Of a stretch of 64,000 bases of DNA, positions 1 to 8,108 are shown piece after piece. The notes under the pieces were generated by a model that was not told the DNA's origin, did no database searches, and saw only the letters and a list, made by a program, of their open reading frames with translations. Origin of the DNA: 40CM-2-70-7 sp035505915 (GTDB lineage: Bacteria; Gemmatimonadota; Gemmatimonadetes; Gemmatimonadales; GWC2-71-9). Location: NCBI GenBank assembly GCA_035505915.1, contig DATJQI010000024.1, positions 1 through 64,000 on the forward strand. Direction: 5' to 3'. Each line of letters starts with the position of its first letter. The stretch's first letter is position 1. The position numbers and the translations under genes are program-made.

Positions 1-477
1 CGCGTGGCCGACACTCTGGGACGGCAGAGTTTCGGCGCGACGCTGCGGGCCTGGGACTCCCTGCCCGCGATGAGCGACCTCTTGATGGCGGTCGCCTGGC
101 CCGACTCTGCCGCGAGCCGGAGCTCAATGCTGGCCCATCTCCAGCGGGACCTGGTCTATCCCGTGGGTGTCGTGGTGCGGTCCTACGCGGAGATCTACGG
201 TCTCGCGCCCTCGGGCGGGACGATCGCCTACCACGCGACCTATCAGCTGCTCAAGACCAGAAACGTGGCGCGCGACCTGGCGCGTCCCGACTGGCCGGAC
301 GCGGTGAACTTCGATTTCGACCGCCGGCTCACCGTCTCGGGCGCCGCCTACGTCCCCGAGGTGCTCGACATCGACCCGAACCGGATCCCCGCGGGACGGT
401 ATCTCCTGCGGCTGGTGGTCCGGGATCCCGCGGGAGTCAGCGTGGGGCGGGCGACGATCGCCTTCGAAGTGCGCTGA
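1..477 (+). CDS. C-terminal part of an unrecognised protein (5' end outside window)
   Basis: The reading frame is open from the first base and ends at a TGA, so these 158 residues are the tail of a longer gene. An internal GTG at base 4 is not a convincing start because no ribosome site can be seen and no signal peptide follows it. The last 30 residues have the pattern of a beta-strand domain (ipaGRYLLRLVVRDP, then GRATIAFEV), as found at the ends of secreted proteins that describe or assemble surface structures. I do not recognise the family. It converges with the next gene, with one base between the two stop codons. Confidence 0.55.
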   Translation, partial: RVADTLGRQSFGATLRAWDSLPAMSDLLMAVAWPDSAASRSSMLAHLQRDLVYPVGVVVRSYAEIYGLAPSGGTIAYHATYQLLKTRNVARDLARPDWPDAVNFDFDRRLTVSGAAYVPEVLDIDPNRIPAGRYLLRLVVRDPAGVSVGRATIAFEVR

Positions 478-478
478 G

Positions 479-1504
479 TTACGGCAGGAACTGCTTGGTC
501 GGCTGGGCCAGCGCCGTCAGCCAGCTGAACATCTCCCCCTGACCGCGTATCAGCGCCAGGATCGCCGAGTCCTGCTGGGGCGTGAGCGTCGAGTCGGCGA
601 GCCCCGTGATCACGGGACCCGTGGTGCCGTTGATGATGGCGAAGTCCGTGTCGTTCACGGACACCGTCAGCCCGATCGACGGCAAGAGGCAATACGTGGT
701 GATGTTCCCCAGGACACGCACCTTCTCCGCCGCCGACCGGAAGGTGAAATCCAGGTCGTAGAAGTTGTCGTACGGATCGGTGGCGGTGCGGGTGGCGTTC
801 AGGATCATCTGCGCCCCGGTGCCCGAGTCCGTGATCACCGCGGCTGCCGTGATCTGCTGATAGAGTCCGGTGGTCGAATCCCGGAAGCCGAAGACCCCGC
901 CCGGCCCGCTCATCCGGCCCGTCAGGATCCCCGAGTACTCCGTCGCCGTCCCCGAATCCACGAACAGGTAGTCGCCCAGCGTCCCGGTCCCGGTCACCAC
1001 GCTGTGCAGGGTCAGCATCCCGCCGCTCGGAGTGACGTCGAAGAGGTCGAGACTCCCCGCGGTCTGCAGGGGATAGCGCACGCGGCCCAGGGAGTCCACG
1101 GTCGGCAGGACGAACTCGACCCCGCCCGCCGGCCCGCCGCTGTCCGCGCCCACCCGGAACCCGGCCGTGAGGGAATCGTAGACGAAGATCCGGCCCAGCT
1201 CCGAGTCGGGCACTACGCCGAAGGAAGAGCCGAACGGGGCCGGGGGTGCTCCCGCCCCGCAGAGGGCCGTGCCGCCGGGGACCGGTGGGGCACCGGCGAT
1301 GCTCACCTGCGAGGCCAGGCCGGTCACCGAGCGGACCGCCGGCACTCCGAAGCTTCCCTCGAACCCGGCGATGCCCGTGATCACCGCCGACGGGTCGCGC
1401 AGGTTCACGCCCGGAGGCGGCTGGTACTTCACGGGACCCGTGCCGTCACTGGGCTTGCAGGCGCCGAGCGTGAGCGCCAGCGCCCACCACCCGCGCCGGA
1501 TCAC
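479..1504 (-). CDS. Secreted lipoprotein of unknown function
   Basis: 341 residues. The GTG start overlaps the TGA of the upstream gene by four bases (GTGA). The N-terminus MIRRGWWALALTLGACKP is a lipoprotein signal with lipobox LGAC, so the mature protein should begin with an acylated Cys at about residue 16 and sit in the envelope. The rest is rich in Gly, Ser, Thr and Asp with alternating hydrophobic residues, suggesting a mostly beta fold. A basic and acidic C-terminal helix (TPQQDSAILALIRGQGEMF) follows. It is the last gene of a long minus-strand run that starts at gpmI. No enzyme motif is visible; function unknown. Confidence 0.75.
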   Translation of the reverse strand: MIRRGWWALALTLGACKPSDGTGPVKYQPPPGVNLRDPSAVITGIAGFEGSFGVPAVRSVTGLASQVSIAGAPPVPGGTALCGAGAPPAPFGSSFGVVPDSELGRIFVYDSLTAGFRVGADSGGPAGGVEFVLPTVDSLGRVRYPLQTAGSLDLFDVTPSGGMLTLHSVVTGTGTLGDYLFVDSGTATEYSGILTGRMSGPGGVFGFRDSTTGLYQQITAAAVITDSGTGAQMILNATRTATDPYDNFYDLDFTFRSAAEKVRVLGNITTYCLLPSIGLTVSVNDTDFAIINGTTGPVITGLADSTLTPQQDSAILALIRGQGEMFSWLTALAQPTKQFLP

Positions 1505-2688
1505 TGATCGAGACCGGTCACGTCGAGGATGATGAGCTCGGGGCTCGTGGGATTCTTCGCGCCGAAGGCGTAGAGCCGCCCGTTGACCTCTCCCCACTTG
1601 GCGGTATGAATGCCGTTGGCGTCGCTCGGGTAGTATTCGAGGAACGCGGGAGCCGCCGGGTTGGCCAGACTGTAGAAGTAGAATCCTGAGTTTGGCCCCG
1701 TTTCGGTCGAGAACATCAGGAGCTTCCCGTCGGGGCTCACCTTCACGTCGCTGATCGCGCCGACCTGGGAGACCTGCAGCGTGTCCACGAGCGTGGGCGC
1801 TCCGGCCACCACATGCCACACCGAGACCACGCTGCCCGGGAGCCCGGTGCGCTGCGCGTGGTCCCAGCTGCCCGTGTACACATAGCTCGACAGGGTGTCC
1901 ACCGAGAGGTCGGAGCTGTACCGCGCCGGGACATTGTTTCCGCCCGCTGCGACCGCCAGGTGCCCCGTCGTATCCGCGGAGAGCCGCCAGAGACCGGACA
2001 GCATGTCCACGGCGTACAGCGATCCATTGAAGAGCTGCACACCCCATGTGTACGTGTCGCCCGGGCCGCCGACCCGTACCGAGTCGATGAGCCGGGATGA
2101 GAGATCACCGGAGAGCGTGCCCGAGACGTCAAGGGAGACCACCCCCTGATTGTAGTATGCGGCGTACAGGATCTGGTGTTGCTCGTCCATCCAGAAGTTG
2201 TGGGTACCCGCCACGGGATCGTGGAAGAACGCGACCTCGGACGGCTTGGTCAGATCGGAGACGTCGAGGACGTGGATGTCCCCGATGCTCGTGGAGCCGA
2301 CCTTGCCCGGCCCTTCCTGCCCCAGGAACAGATACCGCCGCTCGCCGGTGACCGGATTCCAGAACCACCACGCGTTGTGGACCTGCGGTCCGCCGGTGAC
2401 GTTGTCGTCGCTCGGGATGAGCTGGCTCAGGAGGACCGGATTGGTGGGGCTCCCGCCCTTGATGCCGTTGCCGATGTCGTAGATCGCCACGCCGGAATTC
2501 CACTCGCAGACGATCAAGATGCCGTTCCGGATGAACGTGTCGTGCACGCCGTAGTTGGGGACGACGGGGATGGTCGCGGCGAGGGTGACCTTGCCTCCGG
2601 GGGCGGTCGGAGCGGTGCTGTCGTGCTTGCACGCCGCGAACAGCACGACCGGCAGGAGCCAGGCCCGGATCCCACGCCCCGAATTCAC
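1501..2688 (-). CDS. LVIVD-repeat (beta-propeller-like) lipoprotein
   Basis: 395 residues. The GTG start overlaps the preceding TGA as GTGA. The signal MNSGRGIRAWLLPVVLFAACKH ends in lipobox FAAC, predicting a lipoprotein. The body carries recurring strand motifs such as IHVLDVSDLTKPSEVAFF, GVAIYDIGNG and LIILDVTGLDQ, typical of LVIVD repeats that build a propeller-like fold in secreted bacterial proteins. Such proteins are usually annotated as choice-of-anchor or LVIVD proteins with no defined reaction. It sits between two other envelope proteins and is probably co-translated with both. The substrate or partner is unknown. Confidence 0.75.
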   Translation of the reverse strand: MNSGRGIRAWLLPVVLFAACKHDSTAPTAPGGKVTLAATIPVVPNYGVHDTFIRNGILIVCEWNSGVAIYDIGNGIKGGSPTNPVLLSQLIPSDDNVTGGPQVHNAWWFWNPVTGERRYLFLGQEGPGKVGSTSIGDIHVLDVSDLTKPSEVAFFHDPVAGTHNFWMDEQHQILYAAYYNQGVVSLDVSGTLSGDLSSRLIDSVRVGGPGDTYTWGVQLFNGSLYAVDMLSGLWRLSADTTGHLAVAAGGNNVPARYSSDLSVDTLSSYVYTGSWDHAQRTGLPGSVVSVWHVVAGAPTLVDTLQVSQVGAISDVKVSPDGKLLMFSTETGPNSGFYFYSLANPAAPAFLEYYPSDANGIHTAKWGEVNGRLYAFGAKNPTSPELIILDVTGLDQ

Positions 2689-3893
2689 GACCCGCCCCCG
2701 CCGTGCTCCATCCCGCCTCCCGGCGCCGGCGCCTCGTACCGCCCCATCCGGTGTCCCGAAAACCGCCAGCGCAGCTTGACGCCCCCCGTTATCGACCACT
2801 TCCGTCCGCCCCCGCCGTAGAACACGACCGGATTGAAGACGCCTCCCCCCACGCTCGCGATGTCGTACACCGATCCCTCGGCGTACGGCTCGACCACGAG
2901 CGGCAACCGCCCCGGAAGGTCCAGTCCGTACCCGGCGGTCAGGATGGTCCAGCGGGTGATGCCCAGGATGGAATTCTCGATGATCGGACGCTGGACGCGG
3001 AAGGGATCGGCGGTCCGCTCGTCTTCGGGGCGGTCGCTCCGCTCGAACTGCAGGTAGGGGCGGTGCGGCCCCAGCGTGAGGGAGGCCTCGGCGAGGACGG
3101 AATGGAGCACGAAGCCACTCGCGCCCAAGCCGGTCCACGCCCATTCGGCCTCGGCGTACAGGGGGTGCCCCGACACCGCCCGCTCCCACCGTAGGGACGT
3201 GCTCCACTTCGACTGATCGAGCCCGCCGCCCGTGCGCACTTCGGGGGACGTGACCACCGCCCGGGAACCCTGCCACTCGAGCCCCGCCGCGGGCCGGACC
3301 GTCAGCCGGAGCGACCAGGAGTCGCCGAAACGCGAGAGCTTCGGCCACGACGTCGGCCCCACCGGTTCGTCGCCGTTGAAGATCGACCCCTCGAGCCGCA
3401 CCGGTCCCCGCGTGAGGGCGACGAGCGCGACCGCGCGCTCGAGAATCTGACTCAAGTGGTGGTTGACGGGGAACCGCTCGACTGGGCGCGTCATCGGGTC
3501 GTCGGTCCCGAACGGGGCGAATCCTTTCCCCAGCCCCGCGTCCAGGAGCACCGGCAGCCGGAGGTCGCGCAGCAGGTCGGGGGCGAGGACGAACAACTCG
3601 TGCGCGTACGTGTGCGGATGCCGCCGATCGGCGAACCCTTCACCCCAGTCGCCCGGCGCCAGCACGCCGTTGGGGACGGTCAGGCCCTCGAGCTCTGTCG
3701 TCGAGAAGAGGAGCAGGCGGTTCCCGGCGATCCCGCCCCGCACCATCAGCAGGGGCTGAGTGATTCTCGTTTCGCCGTACGAGGAGCCGCCGGGCACGGC
3801 GTCGGTCTCGGTGGTCTCGGTGACGAGCTGCGCCCCCGCGCGGATCCAGGCGCCCTGGGCGTGGGCCGCGGGGGCGAGCAGGGTGGAGATCAG
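2685..3893 (-). CDS. Probable outer-membrane beta-barrel protein, non-canonical start
   Basis: About 402 residues, ending in a Gly-rich tail before a TGA that overlaps the next GTG. A short hydrophobic stretch ending APAAHAQ looks like the end of a Sec signal peptide. The rest alternates polar and aromatic residues as in a trans-membrane beta barrel, for example YLQFERSDRPEDE and WSITGGVKLRWRFSG. No ATG, GTG or TTG lies in frame between the first beta-barrel residues and a point about 490 bases upstream inside marC. The only coupled start is a CTG that overlaps the marC stop (CTGA), and I use it here. The resulting signal peptide is short and lacks a basic N-region, so the exact start is uncertain. 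Confidence 0.6.
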   Translation of the reverse strand: MISTLLAPAAHAQGAWIRAGAQLVTETTETDAVPGGSSYGETRITQPLLMVRGGIAGNRLLLFSTTELEGLTVPNGVLAPGDWGEGFADRRHPHTYAHELFVLAPDLLRDLRLPVLLDAGLGKGFAPFGTDDPMTRPVERFPVNHHLSQILERAVALVALTRGPVRLEGSIFNGDEPVGPTSWPKLSRFGDSWSLRLTVRPAAGLEWQGSRAVVTSPEVRTGGGLDQSKWSTSLRWERAVSGHPLYAEAEWAWTGLGASGFVLHSVLAEASLTLGPHRPYLQFERSDRPEDERTADPFRVQRPIIENSILGITRWTILTAGYGLDLPGRLPLVVEPYAEGSVYDIASVGGGVFNPVVFYGGGGRKWSITGGVKLRWRFSGHRMGRYEAPAPGGGMEHGGGGS

Positions 3894-4534
3894 GACGCCG
3901 GAAAGAGCGCGAGCTTGATGCCGTCGATGATGAACTGAATCGCGATCGCGCAGAGAATCAGCCCCATGAGGCGGGTTAGGATCCGCATACCCGTTTGGCC
4001 CAGCCGCCGTTCCACGAGGGACGCGGCCGCCAGCGTATGATACGAGATGAACGCGGTGAGTGCGATCGAGAGATAGACCGCGATGCCCGTCACGAGGGTC
4101 TTGGCGCCGAGGGCGAGCACCATCACGGTCGAGATCGCGCCCGGCCCCGCCAGCATCGGCACGCCCAGCGGCATGATGCCGATGTCTTCCTTCTGAATGC
4201 CCTCGGCCTTCTCCACCGCGGTTTCGCGTTGCTGGCTGCGACGCGCCTGCACCATGTCGAGCGCGTTGAGTCCGATCAGGACGCCGCCGGCGATCTTGAA
4301 GGCGCCGATGGTGATCCCGAAGAGCTTGAAGATCAGCGAGCCGCCCAAGCCGAACAGCGTGAGCGTGATGGCGCAGGTCCATGCGCCCCGGCGGGCCAGC
4401 GTCCGGCGCATCTCGGGCGTGTCCCGCGCGGTCATCGCCAGGAAGCTCGGCACCGTGGCGAACGGATCGACGATGAAGAGCACCGACGTGAGCACGAGGA
4501 GCAGGTCCTCGATCACGTGACCGGCCGACGCCAT
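3890..4534 (-). CDS. MarC-family integral membrane protein
   Basis: 214 residues, the usual length of the MarC/UPF0056 family of inner-membrane proteins, which have six predicted helices and an unsettled transport role. Typical features are the N-terminal membrane segment with FIVDPFATVPSFL (about residues 17-32), the central loop IGIMPLGVPMLAGPGAIST (about 120-140), which is the family signature, and a C-terminal hydrophobic hairpin. ATG start; moeA ends eight bases upstream, so it is in the same transcript. The family name came from a suspected link to multiple antibiotic resistance in E. coli that was later not supported, so no drug role should be inferred. Confidence 0.88.
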   Translation of the reverse strand: MASAGHVIEDLLLVLTSVLFIVDPFATVPSFLAMTARDTPEMRRTLARRGAWTCAITLTLFGLGGSLIFKLFGITIGAFKIAGGVLIGLNALDMVQARRSQQRETAVEKAEGIQKEDIGIMPLGVPMLAGPGAISTVMVLALGAKTLVTGIAVYLSIALTAFISYHTLAAASLVERRLGQTGMRILTRLMGLILCAIAIQFIIDGIKLALFPAS

Positions 4535-4542
4535 GCCCGGGC

Positions 4543-5805
4543 TCAAAACGGCGGCTCCGCGACGTGGTGCGGGTCGTCCAGGACCAGGGCGCGGAGCGCC
4601 GCGCCCGCGGGGACCTCCGGGCGGTCCTCGGGCACGATGAGGAGGGCGTCCGCCCGCGCCAGCGAGGTCAGCACGCCGGAGCTCTGCGAGCCGGTGAGCC
4701 GCGCCACGGCAGGTCCGCCGTCCGGGGCCTCGACCAGGCGCACCCGCAGAAAGTGACGCAGGGGCGGACCGAGGGAGATCGCCTCGCCGGTGACGACGGG
4801 AACGGTCCGCCGGAAGGGAAGGCCGTGACCTGACAACCGGCGGATCGCCGGGCGGGCGAAGAGCTCGAAGGTGACGAGCGCGCTGACCGGATTGCCGGGC
4901 AGGCCGATCCAGGGGATGCCGTTCACGACGCCGAAGTTGAGCGGCCCCCCGGGACGGATTCGGACGCGCGTGGCGAGGATCCGCCCGCCGCGGGCCGTGA
5001 TGGCGTTCCGCATCAGGTCGTGCTCTCCCACGCTCACGCCCGCCGTGGTCAGCACCAGGTCCGCGCCGCCCGCGTCGGGAAGCCGGCCGGCGAGGAGGGC
5101 GACGTCGTCCGCCACGACGCCGAGATCCACCGGCGCGCCGCCGGCGGCGCGGACGGCCGCCGTGAGCGCGTAGGAGTTGGACGAGGCGATCTTCTTCCCC
5201 GCCAGGATTTCGCTCCGCCGGTCGAGCCCCACCACTTCGTCTCCCGACGACAGAATGGCGACGCGCGGAGCCGGGTGGACGAGCGGCTCCCCGTGCGCGA
5301 CGGACGCGAGCACGCCGAGCGCCGCCGCGGTCAGGGGCGTTCCCGCCGTGAAAACGGTGCTGCCCCGCCCGACGTCGTCTCCGCGGCGCCGGACGTTCCG
5401 CCCGGCGGCAGGGGCGGCCGTCACACGGACCGTTCCGGGGCCCGGGACGGTGTCCTCCTGCCGGACCACCGTGTCGGCGCCGTCCGGGAGGGGCGCGCCC
5501 GTGAAGATCCGGACCGCTTCGCCCGGGCCCACCCGCTTCGCGCCGAACTGTCCGGCCGCGATTTCGTCGATGACGCGCAGCACGACGCCGTCGTGGAGAT
5601 CCTCGCCGCGGGCCGCGTAGCCGTCCATCGCCGAGTTGTCCCACGGCGGCACGTCGATGGGCGCCGTCACCGCTTCGGCGAGCACCAGTCCCGCCGCGTC
5701 GGCCAGTGGGCGGCGGGCCGCGGGCAGGGGAGCGACGTGCGCGAGGATCAGCCGGGCGGCGGCGTCGGCGGACAGCGGAGGGGAGGGCGCGGTTACGGCG
5801 GCCAC
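4543..5805 (-). CDS. moeA: Molybdopterin molybdenumtransferase MoeA
   Basis: 420 residues, normal for MoeA, which inserts molybdate into adenylylated molybdopterin to form active Mo-cofactor in the cytoplasm. Visible family motifs are PPWDNSAMDGYA (about residues 52-63), RIFTGAPLPDGADTVV (about 99-114), the MoaB/Mog-like domain with ILSSGDEVV and TTAGVSVGEHD, and WIGLPGNPVSALVTFELF near residue 310. The ATG start overlaps the end of mobA by 13 bases, so both cofactor genes are translated from one mRNA. No other Mo-cofactor gene and no molybdoenzyme lies in this window. Confidence 0.95.
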   Translation of the reverse strand: MAAVTAPSPPLSADAAARLILAHVAPLPAARRPLADAAGLVLAEAVTAPIDVPPWDNSAMDGYAARGEDLHDGVVLRVIDEIAAGQFGAKRVGPGEAVRIFTGAPLPDGADTVVRQEDTVPGPGTVRVTAAPAAGRNVRRRGDDVGRGSTVFTAGTPLTAAALGVLASVAHGEPLVHPAPRVAILSSGDEVVGLDRRSEILAGKKIASSNSYALTAAVRAAGGAPVDLGVVADDVALLAGRLPDAGGADLVLTTAGVSVGEHDLMRNAITARGGRILATRVRIRPGGPLNFGVVNGIPWIGLPGNPVSALVTFELFARPAIRRLSGHGLPFRRTVPVVTGEAISLGPPLRHFLRVRLVEAPDGGPAVARLTGSQSSGVLTSLARADALLIVPEDRPEVPAGAALRALVLDDPHHVAEPPF

Positions 5806-6395
5806 GGACGCTGTGCTCGCTCCAGGTCGTCGGGCGTGTTGACGTTGAAGAACAGACGCGCGGGATCGCCCAGCCGGGCGACGCGCGCGAGGGGTAGTGT
5901 ACCGACCCGCACGTCATCGTGGAAGGCGATGGCGCGGTCGTCGCCCGCGGCGTGGCGGCGCTCGATGGCCGGAGCGCACGCCGGGCCGTATACGGCGCAG
6001 AGGGGCTCGAGGCCCCGGGGCCCTCCGCTCTCCGGCAGGAAGGCGTCGAATCCGGCGGAGCCTTCAATCAGTGCCGACACGAGGGGCGCCGTGAGGAAGG
6101 GCATGTCCCAGGCCACGCAGAGGACCGGATCGGGGGACGCGCGGGTCACCGCGGCGTGGATTCCCCCCAGGGCGCCGGCTCCGACCAGGAGATCCGGGAC
6201 GACCTCGAGACCGGGGTGCCATGATCGGGCGTCGGGAGCCGAGGAGACGAGCAGCGGGGGAGCGCCGGTGACCTCGAGCAGGAGGTCGGCGAGGGTATCC
6301 AGGATCCGGCGTCCGGCGACGGGGAGAAGACCTTTGGGGCGCCCGCCGTAGCGGCGGGCGCCGCCGCCCGCCAGGATGGCGCCCCGGGTGCTCAG
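5793..6395 (-). CDS. mobA: Molybdenum cofactor guanylyltransferase MobA
   Basis: 200 residues. MobA attaches GMP to Mo-molybdopterin. The nucleotide-binding signature GAILAGGGARRYGGRPKGLL lies at residues 5-24, and AWDMPFLTAPLV carries the metal-binding Asp; NVNTPDDLERA is the family C-terminal motif. The start is the notable point. Reading back from the signature, the only possible initiator is a CTG that overlaps the TGA of the upstream gene (CTGA). No ATG, GTG or TTG occurs in frame for more than 60 bases upstream, and the next ones downstream would remove the catalytic loop. With CTG the signature sits exactly where it does in other MobA proteins. MoeA follows with a 13-base overlap. Confidence 0.88.
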   Translation of the reverse strand: MSTRGAILAGGGARRYGGRPKGLLPVAGRRILDTLADLLLEVTGAPPLLVSSAPDARSWHPGLEVVPDLLVGAGALGGIHAAVTRASPDPVLCVAWDMPFLTAPLVSALIEGSAGFDAFLPESGGPRGLEPLCAVYGPACAPAIERRHAAGDDRAIAFHDDVRVGTLPLARVARLGDPARLFFNVNTPDDLERAQRPWPP

Positions 6396-7255
6396 TACCG
6401 CCGTCCCCGCCGGTGCTCGAGCACCACATCCAGTCCGATGGTGAGCGCGATGTGGTTGTAGATCCGGGTCTCGTGCGGCGCCTGGCCGAAGTCGTTGGCG
6501 GGTCCGATCAGCCGTTCCAGCGGAAGGATGGCGTCCCGCACTTCCACCCGGACCTGGTAGCCGGGACCGAGCCGCGTGGTCAGACCGGCGCCCACCTGGA
6601 CGGTCCACGAGGTGGTCTTCGGCACCGTGTCCACCACGACGGTCCGGTCGATGACGTAGGGGAATCCGGTGGTGGGGTCCGTCGTGCCGGAGACGAACTG
6701 GCCGGAGACCGCGAGTGTGCCGCCCGAGTACGAGGTCAGTCCCACGCCCGCGCGGATGTAGGGGCTGATGGCGTGGCGCGGCGACGCGCGGAGCACCACG
6801 CCGCCGATGAACGCGACCGCGGACGCCGACGCGCCGGTGCCTCCGAAGCTCTCGCAGATCTGCTGGTTCTTGTTTTCGGGATCGGAGACGTAGGGCGAGA
6901 CGTTGCTGCAGCGGTCGTCGTACGACAGGCCGAGGTAGTAAATCTCGCCCTGGAAGCCGAGGTACGGATTCGGGAAGATGCTCACCGACGCGCCGAGGAG
7001 CACGCTGGACGAAACGTCGCGGGCCAGGGCGAGGGTGTCGGCGACGTCGCCGCTCGAGCTCTGCGCGCACCCGGCGTAGTTCGGCGCGGCGCCCTGCAGC
7101 ACGCACAGGGGCTGCCGCGGGATGCTCCAGAGCGAGTGCCCGGCGGAGACGCCGCCGAAAATCGAAAGCACCAGGTTGGTCTGATCGCCGGTCTGGGCGG
7201 CGAGGGCGGCGGGCGCCAGGAAGAGCGCGAAGAGGACGCACGAGCGACGGTTCAT
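6392..7255 (-). CDS. Outer-membrane beta-barrel protein of unknown function
   Basis: 287 residues. The ATG start overlaps the previous stop as ATGA. The Sec signal MNRRSCVLFALFLAPAALAA has a basic start, a hydrophobic core and an Ala-rich cleavage site near residue 20. The mature part has the pattern of a small OmpA/OmpW-like barrel: repeated short strands with alternating hydrophobic residues (WTVQVGAGLTTRLGPGYQV, VRVEVRDAILPLERL) and polar loops. Two Cys residues in loops about 20 residues apart could form a disulfide. The last residues are Arg-rich and lack the usual terminal Phe, so membrane insertion is inferred rather than shown. Confidence 0.7.
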   Translation of the reverse strand: MNRRSCVLFALFLAPAALAAQTGDQTNLVLSIFGGVSAGHSLWSIPRQPLCVLQGAAPNYAGCAQSSSGDVADTLALARDVSSSVLLGASVSIFPNPYLGFQGEIYYLGLSYDDRCSNVSPYVSDPENKNQQICESFGGTGASASAVAFIGGVVLRASPRHAISPYIRAGVGLTSYSGGTLAVSGQFVSGTTDPTTGFPYVIDRTVVVDTVPKTTSWTVQVGAGLTTRLGPGYQVRVEVRDAILPLERLIGPANDFGQAPHETRIYNHIALTIGLDVVLEHRRGRRY

Positions 7256-7662
7256 CGGGCCTCGAGCAGTTGGTGGTCCACGGCCAGACAGCGGTCCATC
7301 ACGATCGGGATTCCCGCCGCCCTGGCCCGCGCGGCCGCCTCGTCATCCCGCACTCCCATCTGCAGCCAGATCAACCGGGGGCGGATCGCGATCGCCTCGT
7401 CCACCACCGCCCCCGCCAGCTCACTCCGCCGGAATACGTCCACGATGTCGATCGCGTGTTCCGCCGCCGCCGCCGCGAGCGTCGGGTAGCTGCGCTCGCC
7501 CAGCAGGCGGTCGTGCCCGGGGTTCACCGGGATGATGCGATACCCCGCGTCCCGCAGGTAGGTCGCCACGCTGTTGCTGGGGCGGTGGGGCTTGGGGGAG
7601 AGCCCCACCACGGCGATGGTGCGCGACGCCCGCAACACGTCTTCCAGCACCCCGGGGGTCAC
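7252..7662 (-). CDS. CoA-binding protein (YccU-like)
   Basis: 136 residues, the full length of the single-domain CoA-binding family with a Rossmann fold (YccU/HCM1080). The glycine and serine pattern IAVVGLSPKPHRPSNSVATY at residues 16-35 is the nucleotide-binding loop. YRIIPVNPGHDRLLGE, IDIVDVFRRSE and LIWLQMGVRDDEAAARA match successive conserved segments, and MDRCLAVDH near the C-terminus is also typical. These proteins bind coenzyme A, but their cellular role is unsettled. The GTG start overlaps the preceding TGA (GTGA) and its own stop overlaps the next ATG, so it is tightly coupled on both sides. Confidence 0.88.
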   Translation of the reverse strand: MTPGVLEDVLRASRTIAVVGLSPKPHRPSNSVATYLRDAGYRIIPVNPGHDRLLGERSYPTLAAAAAEHAIDIVDVFRRSELAGAVVDEAIAIRPRLIWLQMGVRDDEAAARARAAGIPIVMDRCLAVDHQLLEAR

Positions 7663-8108
7663 TCCGCCCGCTCGCCCCGGTACTCCGAATACAGGTGCGG
7701 CCCCTCCTGCACCCGGACCGCCCGCAGCCGGACTCCCGCCGGAAGCCCCGGGGCGATCCGGCCCCACAAATACACCGCCAGGGCCTCTCCGGTCGAGAGC
7801 CACCCCCCGGGCCCGAATTCCGGGGCTCCCTCGTGGATGGTCTTCCCGGCGAACCGCTCCGTGACCTCCCGCGCCAGCAAGGCATCGAGGTCGCCGAGCC
7901 GCACCACGCCCCCCTCGGCCGGCGCGAGGGGGCCGGATACGGTCACGTGGCACTGATAGGTGTGGGTGTGAAGCGTGGCGGCGCGTCCGAAGTGCGAGGC
8001 GTTCTGCTCCGAGGTCCAGTCGGCCCGCCGGATCTCGTGGCCCGCGGTGAACTCGACCACCCGGGTCAGATGGACGAGGGGGAGCGGGTCCGGCGTCAGA
8101 AGGCCCAC
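7659..8108 (-). CDS. PTPS/QueD-family protein lacking the catalytic cysteine
   Basis: About 149 residues of the 6-pyruvoyl-tetrahydropterin synthase/QueD fold. The zinc histidines are present: the His of FTAGHEI (about residue 24) and both of LHTHTY (about 47 and 49). So are a TGE triad before the helix ALAVYLW and the pterin-binding Glu of VRVQEGPHLYSEY. The motif that normally reads FGxC before the His-x-His pair reads FGRA here, so Ala (about 43) replaces the nucleophilic Cys. The usual G-DF and LDH motifs are also altered. A queuosine or biopterin role is therefore doubtful. The start is uncertain: GTG at 8108 is used, while GTG at 8129 and a CTG overlapping the upstream stop (8099) are alternatives. 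Confidence 0.72.
   Translation of the reverse strand: MGLLTPDPLPLVHLTRVVEFTAGHEIRRADWTSEQNASHFGRAATLHTHTYQCHVTVSGPLAPAEGGVVRLGDLDALLAREVTERFAGKTIHEGAPEFGPGGWLSTGEALAVYLWGRIAPGLPAGVRLRAVRVQEGPHLYSEYRGERAE

Noticed and set aside
4535..4542. Possible small gene or site between moeA and marC
   Set aside because: Only eight bases, so no room for a gene.
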